Below are positions 29,827 through 39,420 of a stretch of DNA of 64,000 nucleotides, piece by piece. This DNA is from CAVUAN01 sp963739435 (GTDB lineage Bacteria; Acidobacteriota; Thermoanaerobaculia; UBA5066; Gp7-AA6), in contig CAVUAN010000019.1 of assembly GCA_963739435.1 (NCBI GenBank), forward strand, positions 62,001 to 126,000, written 5' to 3'. The notes under the pieces were generated by a model. The model worked only from the letters and a program-made list of their open reading frames with translations, was not told where the DNA came from and searched no databases. Positions within the stretch are counted from its first letter, which is position 1; each line of letters starts with the position of its first letter. The position numbers and the translations under genes are program-made.

Positions 29827-31309
29827 CTACTTCGAGGTCTTGACGCTTTCGCGCTCCTTGCGCCGCTCTTCCTGCGCTCTCGACGGTGAGCTTGTAGGCG
29901 ACGTAGTACTTGTAGATGTTCGAGACGTAGGTCACGGTCTCGCGGCCGATCTTCTCGGAGGCCACGATCTCGACGTTGTTGAACCACTTGTTCGGGTCGA
30001 GACCGCGCTTCGCCGCCTCCTTGCGCAGGCTCTGGACCCGGCCCGGGCCGCGTTGTAGGCGGCAAACGCGAAGAGGCCCTTGTTCAGCTGGTCCATCGGC
30101 TCGTTTTCGAAGTACTGGTCGATCATGAAGCGCATGTACTTGACGCCGGCGTGGATGTTCGGCTCGAGCTGGGAGATGTCGCCGACCTTCAGCTCCTGGC
30201 CGGTCGCCGGCATCACCTGCATGACGCCGACCGCGCCGACCTTGCTCTTCGCGTTCTGGTTCAGCTGCGATTCCTGGTAGCCCTGCGCCGCCATCAGCAG
30301 GTAGTCCATGTCGTACTTGTCCGAGTACGTCTTGAAGAACTGGACCATCTGCTGGAACTTCTTCATCTCCGCCGTCGGACGCCGCGTTCTTCACGAACTT
30401 CGTGCTCTTCAGGTACTTCTTGAACAGCATGTTGCGGGTGGCCGACCCCTCGGGGTACTTCGCCAGAAATTCGTTGAGCTCGGCCTTGAGCAGCGGGCTG
30501 TTCTTCCGGATCGCCCAGGCGATCTCGCGCGCCCGTGCGAAGCGCGACGTCCGGGTGGAGCTTCAGGCTCGGGCAAGACGCTCGCCCAGAAGCGCGCCAG
30601 GTAGTCGTCCACGACGACGTACTGGACGAGACCGGCATTGAGCATCTCGAGCAGGTCCTCGTCCTCGAGGTCCACCGGCGCAAACCGCAGCTTGACCGCC
30701 GGCTTGCCGCGCTTCGCGAGATCGGCGTTCAGCTTGTCCAGGCTCTCGTTCTGGATCGACCCCTTCCGGACGAAGACCTCCCTGCCGGACAGGTCGTCCA
30801 CGGTGGCGAGCGGCTGCGACGCCGGCCCCGAGACCACGATCTCGGACACGTTCTTCATCGCGGGGTTTGAAAAGTCCACTTTCTCGAGGCGCTCGGGCGT
30901 CACCGTCAGGTTGGCCGCCACGATGTCCCCGCTCCCGTCCAGAAGGGCCGCCGCGAGATCGCCGCGGCCGACCGGGCGGAAGACGACGTGGATCTTCAGA
31001 TTGCCGGTCTTGTACTTCTTGTTGAGCTCGTCCTCGAACAGCTTGAACGCGTCGTAGGTGATGCCGCGTGACGCGCCCTTGTCGATGAAGTAGTTCGTCT
31101 TGTTGTAGACGACGAGGACGCGGATCGACCCGGCGCTTCTTCATGGCGTCGAAGTCGCCGCCCTTCTCGACGACCCCGGTCGTCGGCAGGGCGTGCTTTT
31201 CCTTTGCAGGCTCTGCGGCCTTCGCCTGGCCCGCCGCGGGCGCCGCCGCGCCGAGGACCAGCACGAAGAAGCCCGCTGCAATCGCCCCAATCCGTCTGGC
31301 AAAAGACAT
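29827..31309 (-). CDS. MltF-like membrane-bound lytic murein transglycosylase, about six frameshifts
   Basis: About 492 aa when joined. The ATG at 31309 opens a signal peptide (MSFARRIGAIAAGFFVLVLG). A bacterial solute-binding domain of the SBP_bac_3 type follows (IRVLVVYNKTNYFID, RGITYDAFKLFEDEL, GDIVAANLTVTPERLEKVDF). The C-terminal SLT domain has MAAQGYQESQLNQ with the catalytic Glu, GAVGVMQVMP, and NIHAGVKYMRF. This order matches MltF, which cleaves peptidoglycan glycan strands in the periplasm. The frame changes near 31130, 30571, 30529, 30374, 30050 and 29878; the net length fits five extra bases and one missing. Sequence error is the likeliest reason. The final stop is TAG at 29827. 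Confidence 0.78.
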
Positions 31310-31423
31310 GACGAGGAATCCTTTCAAATAGGCGGTTTGCCCTCCGCGGTTGCGGCCGGGCCATCGCGCCGAGACGTCAGAACACCTCACCGAGCCCGGA
31401 TTCTACTTCGGCGGAGTATCGGG

Positions 31424-31441
31424 TGCGCCCGAAGGGGCGCA
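31424..31441. terminator. Small GC hairpin downstream of K9
   Basis: A perfect 7-bp stem (TGCGCCC/GGGCGCA) with loop GAAG lies about 30 nt after the K9 stop. The K9 stop is followed by CACGTCGCTC, the same ten bases that follow the K5 and K8 stops, so this may be a reduced form of the 82-bp repeat. No U-run was seen. Confidence 0.45.
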
Positions 31442-31469
31442 GATCCCTCGCGCAGCGCGGAGCGACGTG

Positions 31470-34043
31470 TCAACGAGCTCCCTCGACGAGAAACAGGTGG
31501 GAGACGGTCCTCGAAAAGACGTAGGCGTAGCTCTTTTCGTCATCTGCCAGAAACGGAGCGCTGACGGAAGTGACACCGCCGAGGTCCGCCGGTCCGACCG
31601 TCCGCACGGGGCTCCGCCTGCCGGAGGGAAGAGCGACTCGCTCGATTCGCAGAGGAACATCGCTCCCGCGGCCGACGAGAATCGATCCTCCGTCGCGGCT
31701 CCAGCGGATCGCGTACTCGTCGGGAGTCGTGCCCGGCACCGGCCGCCCCTCGCCCCCGCCCGTGGGATAGACGGCGAGGCCGCCGACGCTCGCTTGAACG
31801 AGAATCTGCCGCGCGTCGGGCGAAAGAATCCCGCGTGTCGTGCCTTCCGGCGTGACAGCCCTCGGCTTGCCGCCAGAGATCTCCTCGACGTAGCACCGCG
31901 ATGCGTGGCCAGGCTCGTGGCCGCAGACGAGCGCCGACTTGCCGTCGGGAAAGAACACGGCCGACTCGAAGCTTTCGATCCCGCCGGAATCGAGCTTGCG
32001 AGCCTCACCCGCGCCAGTGGGATAGATGACCAGCTTTTGAGGCGTGGTGGGCACGATGGCGAGGACCCATTTCCCGTCGGGAGACAAATCGGTGGGCGTT
32101 CCCTCGCCCAATCGGACGACTGCCGAACCGTCGGTGCGGCGCAAGCAAACAGCGTAGTTAACGCCCAGGCTGCCGCTCTGCTCGGTGAACACGATCGTCT
32201 TCCCGTCGGCGGAAAGGAAGGGACGGTCGGAGAGGTCGAGCCACGACAGGTCTCGTTCGGCGGTCTGTCCGGGCAGAAGGACCGGCATACCCTGGAGAAA
32301 GTCGTCGCGGGTGGCGAGCCACCGCCCATCCGGACGCACGTCGTGGAGCGTCAGGCCTCCCGCACTTTCGAGAGCCGTCCGCCGGCGGCCCGAGAGCGTC
32401 ACGGCGAGGACGTTGAAGGCGTTGTAGGCGTTGCCGGCCGAGAACAGGACCTCCTGTCCGTCGGATGACCAGGCGAGGCCCTCCTCGCCCCAGAAACCCT
32501 CGGCCAGGACCGTCTTCTTGCCCTCGAGATCCACGACGGCGACCTGCCCCCGGTCGTCCCACTTGACCGGGTGCTCGAAGAAAGCGATCCGGCCTCCTCG
32601 CGGCGAGAATCGCAGGTCGCTCAGGTAACCACCCGTCTCACACAGGACCTTTCCGACCGGGAACTCGAGGCGATCCTTGCCCCCGACCTCGCGGATGACC
32701 GCCAGGCTCGCACCGTCGGGCGACCAGTCCGCCTCGCGCACATTCTCGAGAACGTCCCGCGGCGCTCCGCCCTCCAGCGGCATCTGAGCCAGCGTGCCCT
32801 GGTAGACGTTGTGAGCGATGTAGCGCGCCTTCGTCAGCAGCGCCAGCTCGCCGCGCGAGGAGACGGAAAGAAGGTGGACTCCGCGCAAACCCAGGGATTT
32901 GGCCTCCGGGAACTCCGGGCGCACCGTGAAGAGCTCCGACGTGTTGCCCTGCAGAGCCGCGCTGTACACGATCGTCCGGCCGTCGGGAGCAAAGCGGGCG
33001 TTGAAGATCGACTGCTGGCTGAAGGTCAACTGCTGAAAAGAGGCGCCGCCCGTCTTGGGTGCTGTCCGACGCCCGACGACAAAGGCTGCGGCGGCCGTCC
33101 CCATCAGCAGCAGGGCAGCCACCGCCGGAAGGAGCCGGCGCTTACGGTCCCTCGAAGCTGCCGGCGCGGGCTGGAAGCCCGAGGCCGAGAGCCCGGACAG
33201 CGCTTCGAGGGCGAACGCGACGTCGTGGGCCGAGTGGAACCGCTGCTCGGGATTCTTCTCGATGCAGTGCCGCACGATGCGCTCGAGACCCGGCGAGATG
33301 CTCTGGTTCGTTACCGAGAGATCCGGCGGCTCCTCCCGAAGGATCGCCGACATCGTCTCCGCCGCCGAGTCGCCGTGGAACGCCCTCTGGCCCGAGAGCA
33401 TCTCGTAGAGGATCGCCCCGAAAGAAAAGATGTCCGACCGCGGGTCGGCCGGCTTGCCCTTGACCTGCTCCGGCGACATATAGCCGAGGGTCCCGAGCAC
33501 GACGCCAGGCTCCGTGCCTCCCGTGGCCGTCGGCAGGCTCGTGACCTCCGGCCCTCTCTCGGTGTGCGTCAGCTTCGCGAGACCAAAGTCCAGGATCTTG
33601 ACGCGCCCGTCCTTCAAGACGAACAGGTTCTCCGGCTTCAGGTCCCGGTGAACGATCCCCTTCTCGTGCGCCGCGGCCAGGCCGTGAGCGATCTGCAGCG
33701 CGTAGTCGATGGCTCTGCGTTGTGGCAACCTCCCACCCGCAAGGGCCGCGCGCAGCGTCTCGCCCTCGAGCAGCTCCGTCACGACGTACGGAGCGCCGTC
33801 GTGGCTGCCGATGTCATGGACCGCAGTGATGTTGGGATGGTTCAGGATCCCCGCCGCCCGGGCCTCCTGCTCGAAGCGCCGCAGGCGATCCGGGTCCGCC
33901 GAGAAGGAGGACGGCAGCACCTTGATGGCGACGTCTCGGCCGAGGCGCGGGTCCTTGGCCCGGTACACCTCTCCCATCCCCCCGGCGCCAATCTGGCCGA
34001 GGATCTCGTAGGGGCCCAGGCGGCTTCCGGCTGCAAGTGTCAT
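31470..34043 (-). CDS. K9: membrane Ser/Thr protein kinase with class III propeller
   Basis: 857 aa, ATG start (MTLAAGSRLGPYEI), 13 nt after the K10 stop. The kinase half is group B, very close to K6: NHPNITAVHDIG, ALQIAHGLAAAHEKG, HRDLKPENLF, DFGLAKLT and YMSPEQVKG. The helix LLPAVAALLLMGTAAAAFVV follows. The sensor is class III, like K7: RFAPDGRTIVYSAA, LEFPVGKVLCE, FSPRGGRIAFF and the ending LFLVEGAR. K6, K7, K9 and K13 together show kinase and sensor halves in swapped pairs. The upstream TAGAAG hexamer coincides with the K10 stop codon and is not counted as a promoter. Confidence 0.95.
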   Translation of the reverse strand: MTLAAGSRLGPYEILGQIGAGGMGEVYRAKDPRLGRDVAIKVLPSSFSADPDRLRRFEQEARAAGILNHPNITAVHDIGSHDGAPYVVTELLEGETLRAALAGGRLPQRRAIDYALQIAHGLAAAHEKGIVHRDLKPENLFVLKDGRVKILDFGLAKLTHTERGPEVTSLPTATGGTEPGVVLGTLGYMSPEQVKGKPADPRSDIFSFGAILYEMLSGQRAFHGDSAAETMSAILREEPPDLSVTNQSISPGLERIVRHCIEKNPEQRFHSAHDVAFALEALSGLSASGFQPAPAASRDRKRRLLPAVAALLLMGTAAAAFVVGRRTAPKTGGASFQQLTFSQQSIFNARFAPDGRTIVYSAALQGNTSELFTVRPEFPEAKSLGLRGVHLLSVSSRGELALLTKARYIAHNVYQGTLAQMPLEGGAPRDVLENVREADWSPDGASLAVIREVGGKDRLEFPVGKVLCETGGYLSDLRFSPRGGRIAFFEHPVKWDDRGQVAVVDLEGKKTVLAEGFWGEEGLAWSSDGQEVLFSAGNAYNAFNVLAVTLSGRRRTALESAGGLTLHDVRPDGRWLATRDDFLQGMPVLLPGQTAERDLSWLDLSDRPFLSADGKTIVFTEQSGSLGVNYAVCLRRTDGSAVVRLGEGTPTDLSPDGKWVLAIVPTTPQKLVIYPTGAGEARKLDSGGIESFESAVFFPDGKSALVCGHEPGHASRCYVEEISGGKPRAVTPEGTTRGILSPDARQILVQASVGGLAVYPTGGGEGRPVPGTTPDEYAIRWSRDGGSILVGRGSDVPLRIERVALPSGRRSPVRTVGPADLGGVTSVSAPFLADDEKSYAYVFSRTVSHLFLVEGAR

Positions 34044-34056
34044 GGCGTGACCGCTT

Positions 34057-36765
34057 CTACTTCTCTCCGCGCCCGAGGGCGCGGAGCTCGTCGGTGAAAC
34101 CTGGGATCAGGACGGGACGCTGGATGGGGGCTTCGACCGAGCGCTCGACCGCCAGGAAGCGCTCGCCGTCAGGGCTCACGCCGCCGACGCCCCGGAAGAG
34201 CAGGAGACCCGGAAGCGAAGAGAGATCGAAGAGAAGGCGGGGCGATCCCGCCCGCAACCCGCCGCTCTCCCCGACCGAGGCGCTCATGAGGCGTCCGCTG
34301 CTGATGAAAGCGATCTCCCGCCCGCCCAGGATCCAGCGCGGCCATTCCCCGCCCCCCTGCGACACTGGTACCGCCGGCCCGGTCATCGGCCACGGACGCA
34401 TGTAGACCTCGGCCCTCCCCGATTCGTCCGACATGTAAGCGAATGTTTTGCCGTCGGGAGAGAAGGTCCCGAAGTTCTCGGTGAATCGGGTGGCGAGAAT
34501 CTCGCGCGGGCGCGGCTCCTCACCCTGGAGCGAGAGGGCCATGATGTCCGATCCGCTCCGGTCGCGCCGGATTGCCTCGATGGCGAGCGTCTGCCCGTCG
34601 GGCGTGAAAGAGGTTGGAGCGAACCAGCCGTAGTCCCCGGTCGCAGAGGTCCGAATCAACGAGCGCCCCGAACCGCTGCCGTCGGTCGCGATGATTCGCA
34701 CCTCGGGCATGCCGCCTCCCGTCGAGATGTAGGCAATCCAGCGGCCGTCTGCGGACCAGGCGTACCTGTCGTCGATCGAGGAACCGTCCTGAGTGAGCCG
34801 GGTCCAGATGTCGCGCTCGAAATCGCCGACGAACAGGTCCACCTCGAGGCCGGAGCGCACGAGGACCGCGATGCGCCGCCCGTCGGGCGAGAGGCGGGGG
34901 CCGCTGTAGGCTCGTTTCGTCGGAGAGGCCGGGCTCACATGCCCGCGGCGGTCGAACCAGACGAGCCGGCCCTCGATGCTCCATTGGTATCCAGGCACGT
35001 AGGCGAGGGTCCCGGTCGCGGAGACATCGTATGTGGCCATCGGGGACACCCGCGAATTCATGAACACGTTCTCGAGCACGGGCACTGCAGGTCCCGTGAC
35101 CGCCAGCCGCTCGAGGTCGAACGGCGCTGCCAGGAGCTGGCCGCCCTGCGCAACGAGCAAGTGCCCGGGGGGGACATAGACCGGCTTGAGGCCTCCGCGC
35201 GCGATGACCTTGATCGTGCCCGTGTCGAGCGACAGCACGGCAACACGATCCTCGTCGTCGCGAAATCGAGCGGAGACGATCGTAAAGAGCGCCGTGCGCC
35301 CTCCCGGCAGGAACGCCGGGAACCGATGACCCCAGTCTGCACTGGACCAGGTCGGGCGGGTCATCTGCTTCAGGGCGCCTCCGCTCGCGGAGACGCGCAT
35401 CAATCCCTGGTACGGCGTTCCAAACAGAATGATGTCGTTGGGACCCCAGGTCGCGCCGAGCGGAAGATCTACCGAGACGATCGTCTGGACGCCCCCTCCG
35501 CGAAGTCGCACTCTCTTCAGCTTGCCGTCCGACCAGAAGCCCAGCCACTCTCCGTCGGGCGAAAAGAAGGGACACTGGCCGCCGTCGGTGCCGGGGACGG
35601 GAAGCGCTTCGAGGCTCTCGAGGCGCCTCAACCAGATTTGACCACGAGTCACCGTGACCACTTTGCTTCCGTCCGGGGAAATGGCAATAAACGAGTTTCC
35701 CCAAATGACGTCGCCACCCATGGTGACCGGAAGATCGAGTGCGAATCGCTTCGGAACGACTGCGGCGGCAGGGGCCGCGGCCCGGCGGCCGAGAACGAGA
35801 GCGGTGAGGACCGAACCGAGGATTCCCGCGAGAAGGACCGCGGCGACCGTCTTCCATCGGCGCCCGCGCGGAGCGCGGGCCACGGCGACCCGGGCTCCCG
35901 ATCCCTCCGCGATCCATTTGAGCTCGGACCCGACGTCATGGGCGCTCTGCCAGCGGTCCTCGGGATCCTTGGCGAGACAGACCTTTGCCACCCGATCGAG
36001 CGCCGTCGGCGCCATCGGCTGGTTCGCGGAGATCGGCGCCGGCTCGCTCGACATGATCGAGGAGATCAACGAAGCCTGGCTCGCGCCCGAGAACGCCTTC
36101 CTCCCCGTTGCCATCTCGTAGAGCACGGCCCCGAGCGCGAAGATGTCCGTCCGCCCGTCGGCCTCCTTGCCCTCGAGCTGTTCGGGGGCCATGTACTGGA
36201 ACGTCCCGAGGATCGTGCCTTCCTGCGTCAGGTTCGGCGCGCCGGCCATCGTGGGAAGAGACGTCAGGCTGGACTGCGGCCTCTCAGGTTCCATCACCTT
36301 GGCCAGCCCGAAATCGAGAAGCTTGACACCCGACTTCGTCAGCATCACGTTGCCGGGCTTCAGGTCCCGGTGCACGATTCCCTTCCGGTGCGCCTTGTCC
36401 AGTGCATCGGCGATCTCGATGCCGAACCGGAGCGTCTGCTCGAGCGGCAGCGCCCCCTTTGCCAGGCGCGCGGCCAGGGTCTCCCCTTCGAGGAGCTCCA
36501 TCACCAGGTACTCCGTGCCTTCGTGCGTGCCGACGTCGTAGAGAGCGCAGATGTGAGGGTGCGAGAGCTGGGAGATCGTCTTTGCCTCCCGCTCGAAGCG
36601 CAGCCTCACTTCTTCGCTCTGCGATAGATGAGAGGGGAGGACCTTGACCGCAACCGTGCGCTCCAGCCGCGTGTCGCGCGCCTTGTACACCTCCCCCATC
36701 CCGCCCGCGCCCAGCGGCGCAAGGATCTCGTAGGGACCGAGGCGGGAACCGGCTGTCAGAGACAC
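34057..36765 (-). CDS. K10: membrane Ser/Thr protein kinase with class II propeller
   Basis: 902 aa from the GTG at 36765 (VSLTAGSRLGPYEI). The open frame runs more than 900 codons further upstream, but that part is antisense to the xylose transporter genes and is rejected. Kinase group A: SHPHICALYDVG, HRDLKPGNVMLTKSG, DFGLAK and YMAPEQLEG. The helix TVAAVLLAGILGSVLTALVL precedes a class II propeller (FFSPDGEWLGFW, APFDLERLAVTGPAVPVL). It ends PVLIPGFTDELRALG, a diverged terminus. A TATCCT box lies 8 nt upstream, overlapping a TATAAC box that faces xylG in the 24-nt gap, so the kinase and the transporter probably share a bidirectional promoter. Confidence 0.94.
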   Translation of the reverse strand: MSLTAGSRLGPYEILAPLGAGGMGEVYKARDTRLERTVAVKVLPSHLSQSEEVRLRFEREAKTISQLSHPHICALYDVGTHEGTEYLVMELLEGETLAARLAKGALPLEQTLRFGIEIADALDKAHRKGIVHRDLKPGNVMLTKSGVKLLDFGLAKVMEPERPQSSLTSLPTMAGAPNLTQEGTILGTFQYMAPEQLEGKEADGRTDIFALGAVLYEMATGRKAFSGASQASLISSIMSSEPAPISANQPMAPTALDRVAKVCLAKDPEDRWQSAHDVGSELKWIAEGSGARVAVARAPRGRRWKTVAAVLLAGILGSVLTALVLGRRAAAPAAAVVPKRFALDLPVTMGGDVIWGNSFIAISPDGSKVVTVTRGQIWLRRLESLEALPVPGTDGGQCPFFSPDGEWLGFWSDGKLKRVRLRGGGVQTIVSVDLPLGATWGPNDIILFGTPYQGLMRVSASGGALKQMTRPTWSSADWGHRFPAFLPGGRTALFTIVSARFRDDEDRVAVLSLDTGTIKVIARGGLKPVYVPPGHLLVAQGGQLLAAPFDLERLAVTGPAVPVLENVFMNSRVSPMATYDVSATGTLAYVPGYQWSIEGRLVWFDRRGHVSPASPTKRAYSGPRLSPDGRRIAVLVRSGLEVDLFVGDFERDIWTRLTQDGSSIDDRYAWSADGRWIAYISTGGGMPEVRIIATDGSGSGRSLIRTSATGDYGWFAPTSFTPDGQTLAIEAIRRDRSGSDIMALSLQGEEPRPREILATRFTENFGTFSPDGKTFAYMSDESGRAEVYMRPWPMTGPAVPVSQGGGEWPRWILGGREIAFISSGRLMSASVGESGGLRAGSPRLLFDLSSLPGLLLFRGVGGVSPDGERFLAVERSVEAPIQRPVLIPGFTDELRALGRGEK

Positions 36766-36789
36766 TGGAACGAAGGATATAACCGTGGC
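36766..36789. promoter_or_regulatory. Compact bidirectional promoter region between K10 and xylG
   Basis: The gap is only 24 nt. AGGATATAAC (36774-36783) reads TATCCT toward K10 (8 nt before its GTG) and TATAAC toward xylG (6 nt before its ATG). Neither gene has an SD site. Any -35 elements would lie inside the opposite gene. Confidence 0.4.
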
Positions 36790-38302
36790 ATGGCGCTCTT
36801 GACGCTCTCCTCGATCACGAAGGAGTTTCCGGGCGTCCGAGCTCTCGACCGCGTCTCCTTCGAGCTCGAGAAGGGGGAGGTCCACGCGCTCTGCGGCGAA
36901 AACGGCGCGGGGAAGAGCACGCTCATCAAGGTCCTTTCGGGCCTCTACCCGCACGGAACTTACGAAGGCGAGATCAGGCTTCGGGGAGAACTCCTGCATC
37001 TGGCAGGCGTCCAGGATGCTGAGCGCCGCGGCATAGCCGTCATCGCACAGGAGCTCGCACTCGTGCCCGAGATGACAGTGGCCGAGAACCTGATGCTCGG
37101 GCGCGAGCCGGTTTCGCGCGGCCTGATCCAATGGGATCGCCTTCGCGCGGGCGCACGCGAGGCGCTCGCCCACGTGGGATCGGATCTTGACGTCGACATG
37201 CCTGTCCGCGCTCTCGGCGTCGGGCAGCAGCAGATGATCGAGATCGCCCGAGCGCTCGCCAAGCGCTCCGAGATCCTCGTGCTCGACGAGCCGACAGCAG
37301 CTCTCACGGAGTCCGACGCCGGACGTTTGCTCGACCTCGTGCGGGACCTGCGCCGCCGCGGCGTGTCGTCGATCTACATCAGCCACCGCCTGGAAGAAGT
37401 CTTCTCGATCGCCGACCGCATCACCGTGCTGCGCGACGGGCACACAGTCCGAACGGCACCCGCGCGCGACTGGACGCCCGAGAGCATCATCGCGGCGATG
37501 GTCGGCCGCGAGGTTCGCAGCCTCTACCCTCGGCCGCAGACGCACGCGGGCAGCCCGGCACTCTACGGTCGCGGACTGGCGGGTCGAGGATCGGGCCAAC
37601 CCGGGACGATTCGTCCTGGACGGCGTGTCCTTCACCGCGCACGAAGGCGAGGTGCTCGGCATCGCCGGCCTGATGGGTTCGGGCCGAACCGCTCTCGTGA
37701 GCTCCCTCTTCGGCCTGGCGCGGAGCGCTGTCTCGGGATCGCTGCGCGTGCCCGGCCGCGCGGGCCAGGAGCCGTTCCGCAACCCGGCGGAGGCGATCGC
37801 GGCAGGCCTCGCTCTGACCGGAGAAGACCGCAAGCGCCACGGCCTCGTATCCGGCGCCTCGGTTCTCGAGAACCTGACGCTGCCAACGCTCGACGGCTTC
37901 CGGAGCGGTGTCCTGCTCGACGACCGCGCGCGCGCCCGCGCGTCGCAGGAGCAGGTCGACTCGCTCTCGATCAAGACCCCGTCCCTCGAGGCTTCTGCCG
38001 GCAACCTCTCCGGCGGAACGCAGCAGAAGGTCGTGCTCGGCAAGTGGCTCATGGCCAAACCGAGGGTGCTCCTGCTGGATGAGCCAACGCGCGGCATCGA
38101 CGTCGGCGCCAAGGCCGAGATCCACGAGATCGTCGGACACCTGGCGGCCGAGGGCGTGGCGATCGTGCTCGTGTCCTCGGACCTGCCGGAGCTGCTCGGC
38201 CTCTCGCACCGCGTGCTCGTGCTCTCGCAGGGCCGCCAGACAGCGACACTCGCGCTTGCCGACGCGACCCCGGAGGCCGTCATGGCCGCGGCGACAGCAT
38301 GA
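36790..38302 (+). CDS. xylG: Xylose-type sugar ABC transporter ATP-binding protein, one frameshift
   Basis: About 503 aa after correction, close to the usual 500-515. Two ATPase halves are visible. The first has CGENGAGKSTLIK (Walker A), LGVGQQQMIEIARAL (signature) and ILVLDEPTAALT (Walker B). The second has GLMGSGRTAL, NLSGGTQQKVVLGKWL and VLLLDEPTRGIDVG. This duplicated layout with the modified second Walker A is typical of RbsA/XylG/MglA. The frame changes between 37555 and 37572 in the linker of the two halves (one extra base). The stop overlaps the xylH start (ATGA). The xylose assignment comes from the neighbouring XylF. Confidence 0.88.
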
Positions 38303-39405
38303 GCAGGACGCCGGCGGAGGCCGGAAAGGGCGCGATCCCATGGCGCGCCCTGACGCTCGTCGGCGCGCTGGTTCTGATCTGGGCCGTCTTTCTCGTCGCG
38401 ACACACGGGACGTTCGGCAGCCCGCGCAATCTCGCGCTGCTTGCGAGGCAGATGTCCGTCACTGCGCTTCTTGCCATTGGAATGGTGATGGTCATCGTCA
38501 CAGGCGAGATCGACCTCTCCGTGGGAGCGATGGCCGGCTTCCTCGGCGGCATCGCGGCGATCACCTTCACCAACGCGGGCTGGCCGCTCGCCCTCGCCTT
38601 CCTGGCCGCTCTCGTCCTGGGCGGACTCTTCGGCCTCGCGCAGGGCGCCCTCGTCGCCTGGCTGAGGGTGCCCTCCTTCATCGTCACGCTCGGCGGGATG
38701 CTCGTCTTCCAGGGGACGCTCCTCGGCGTCACGGGCGGCATCTCCCTTTCCCCCGCGCGCCCCTTTCTCTTCGTCGGGCAGGCCTACGTTCCCAAGCCGC
38801 TCGGGTGGGCGCTCGCCGGCCTTCTCGTCGCAGCCCTGGTCCTGGCGGCGGCGCGAGCAGCCGGGCGAAAGCGCTGGAAGTGGATCGGCTTCGCGGCGCT
38901 CGCTCTTGGTTTCACGGCGGTGATGAACGGATACGAGGGGATCCCGCTGCCCGTTTTCCTCGTTCTCCTCACCGCCTCCCTCTTTTCGACGATGGCGCAC
39001 CACACGCCTTTTGGCCGCCGGCTCTACGCGATCGGAGGCAACCGAGAAGCGGCGCTCTATTCGGGAGTCCGCATCGAGCGCCACATCGCCGCCGTGTTCG
39101 CCCTGATGGGCCTTCTCTGCGGCGCGGCGGGCGTTGTGCTGACAGCCCGCGTCGGCTCGGCCACCTCGGATGCGGGCCGCCTGATGGAGCTCGATGCCAT
39201 CGCCGCCGCTGTCATCGGCGGGACCTCCCTCCTGGGCGGCCGCGGCACGGTCTGGGGCGCCCTTCTCGGCGCCCTCGTCATGGCCTCGCTCGACAACGGC
39301 ATGAGCCTCCTGAACACGGAGCCTTACTGGCAGCCGATCCTGAAAGGCGCAATCCTCGTCGCCGCCGTCGCCGCCGACATGGCCGGTCGGCGTGGGGCAC
39401 GATAG
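38299..39405 (+). CDS. xylH: Xylose-type sugar ABC transporter permease
   Basis: 368 aa, highly hydrophobic, about ten membrane spans. MVIVTGEIDLSVGAMAGF and the late GGTSLLGGRGTVWGALLGA segment are hallmarks of BPD_transp_2 permeases of the ribose/xylose family. GRRLYAIGGNREAALYSG is the cytoplasmic EAA-like loop that contacts the ATPase. The start overlaps xylG by 4 bases and it is followed after 15 nt by xylF, so the three form one operon. The order G-H-F differs from the E. coli order F-G-H. Confidence 0.92.
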   Translation: MSRTPAEAGKGAIPWRALTLVGALVLIWAVFLVATHGTFGSPRNLALLARQMSVTALLAIGMVMVIVTGEIDLSVGAMAGFLGGIAAITFTNAGWPLALAFLAALVLGGLFGLAQGALVAWLRVPSFIVTLGGMLVFQGTLLGVTGGISLSPARPFLFVGQAYVPKPLGWALAGLLVAALVLAAARAAGRKRWKWIGFAALALGFTAVMNGYEGIPLPVFLVLLTASLFSTMAHHTPFGRRLYAIGGNREAALYSGVRIERHIAAVFALMGLLCGAAGVVLTARVGSATSDAGRLMELDAIAAAVIGGTSLLGGRGTVWGALLGALVMASLDNGMSLLNTEPYWQPILKGAILVAAVAADMAGRRGAR

Positions 39406-39420
39406 GCTTTTCCAATTCGA

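Noticed and set aside
28179..31309. Programmed frameshifting to explain the breaks in the sulfatase and MltF
   Set aside because: There are four to six breaks per gene, in varied contexts and both directions, without slippery heptamers. Indel errors fit better.
34054..34059. TAGAAG hexamer 10 nt before K9 as a promoter box
   Set aside because: It coincides with the TAG stop codon of K10, so its presence is explained without a promoter.
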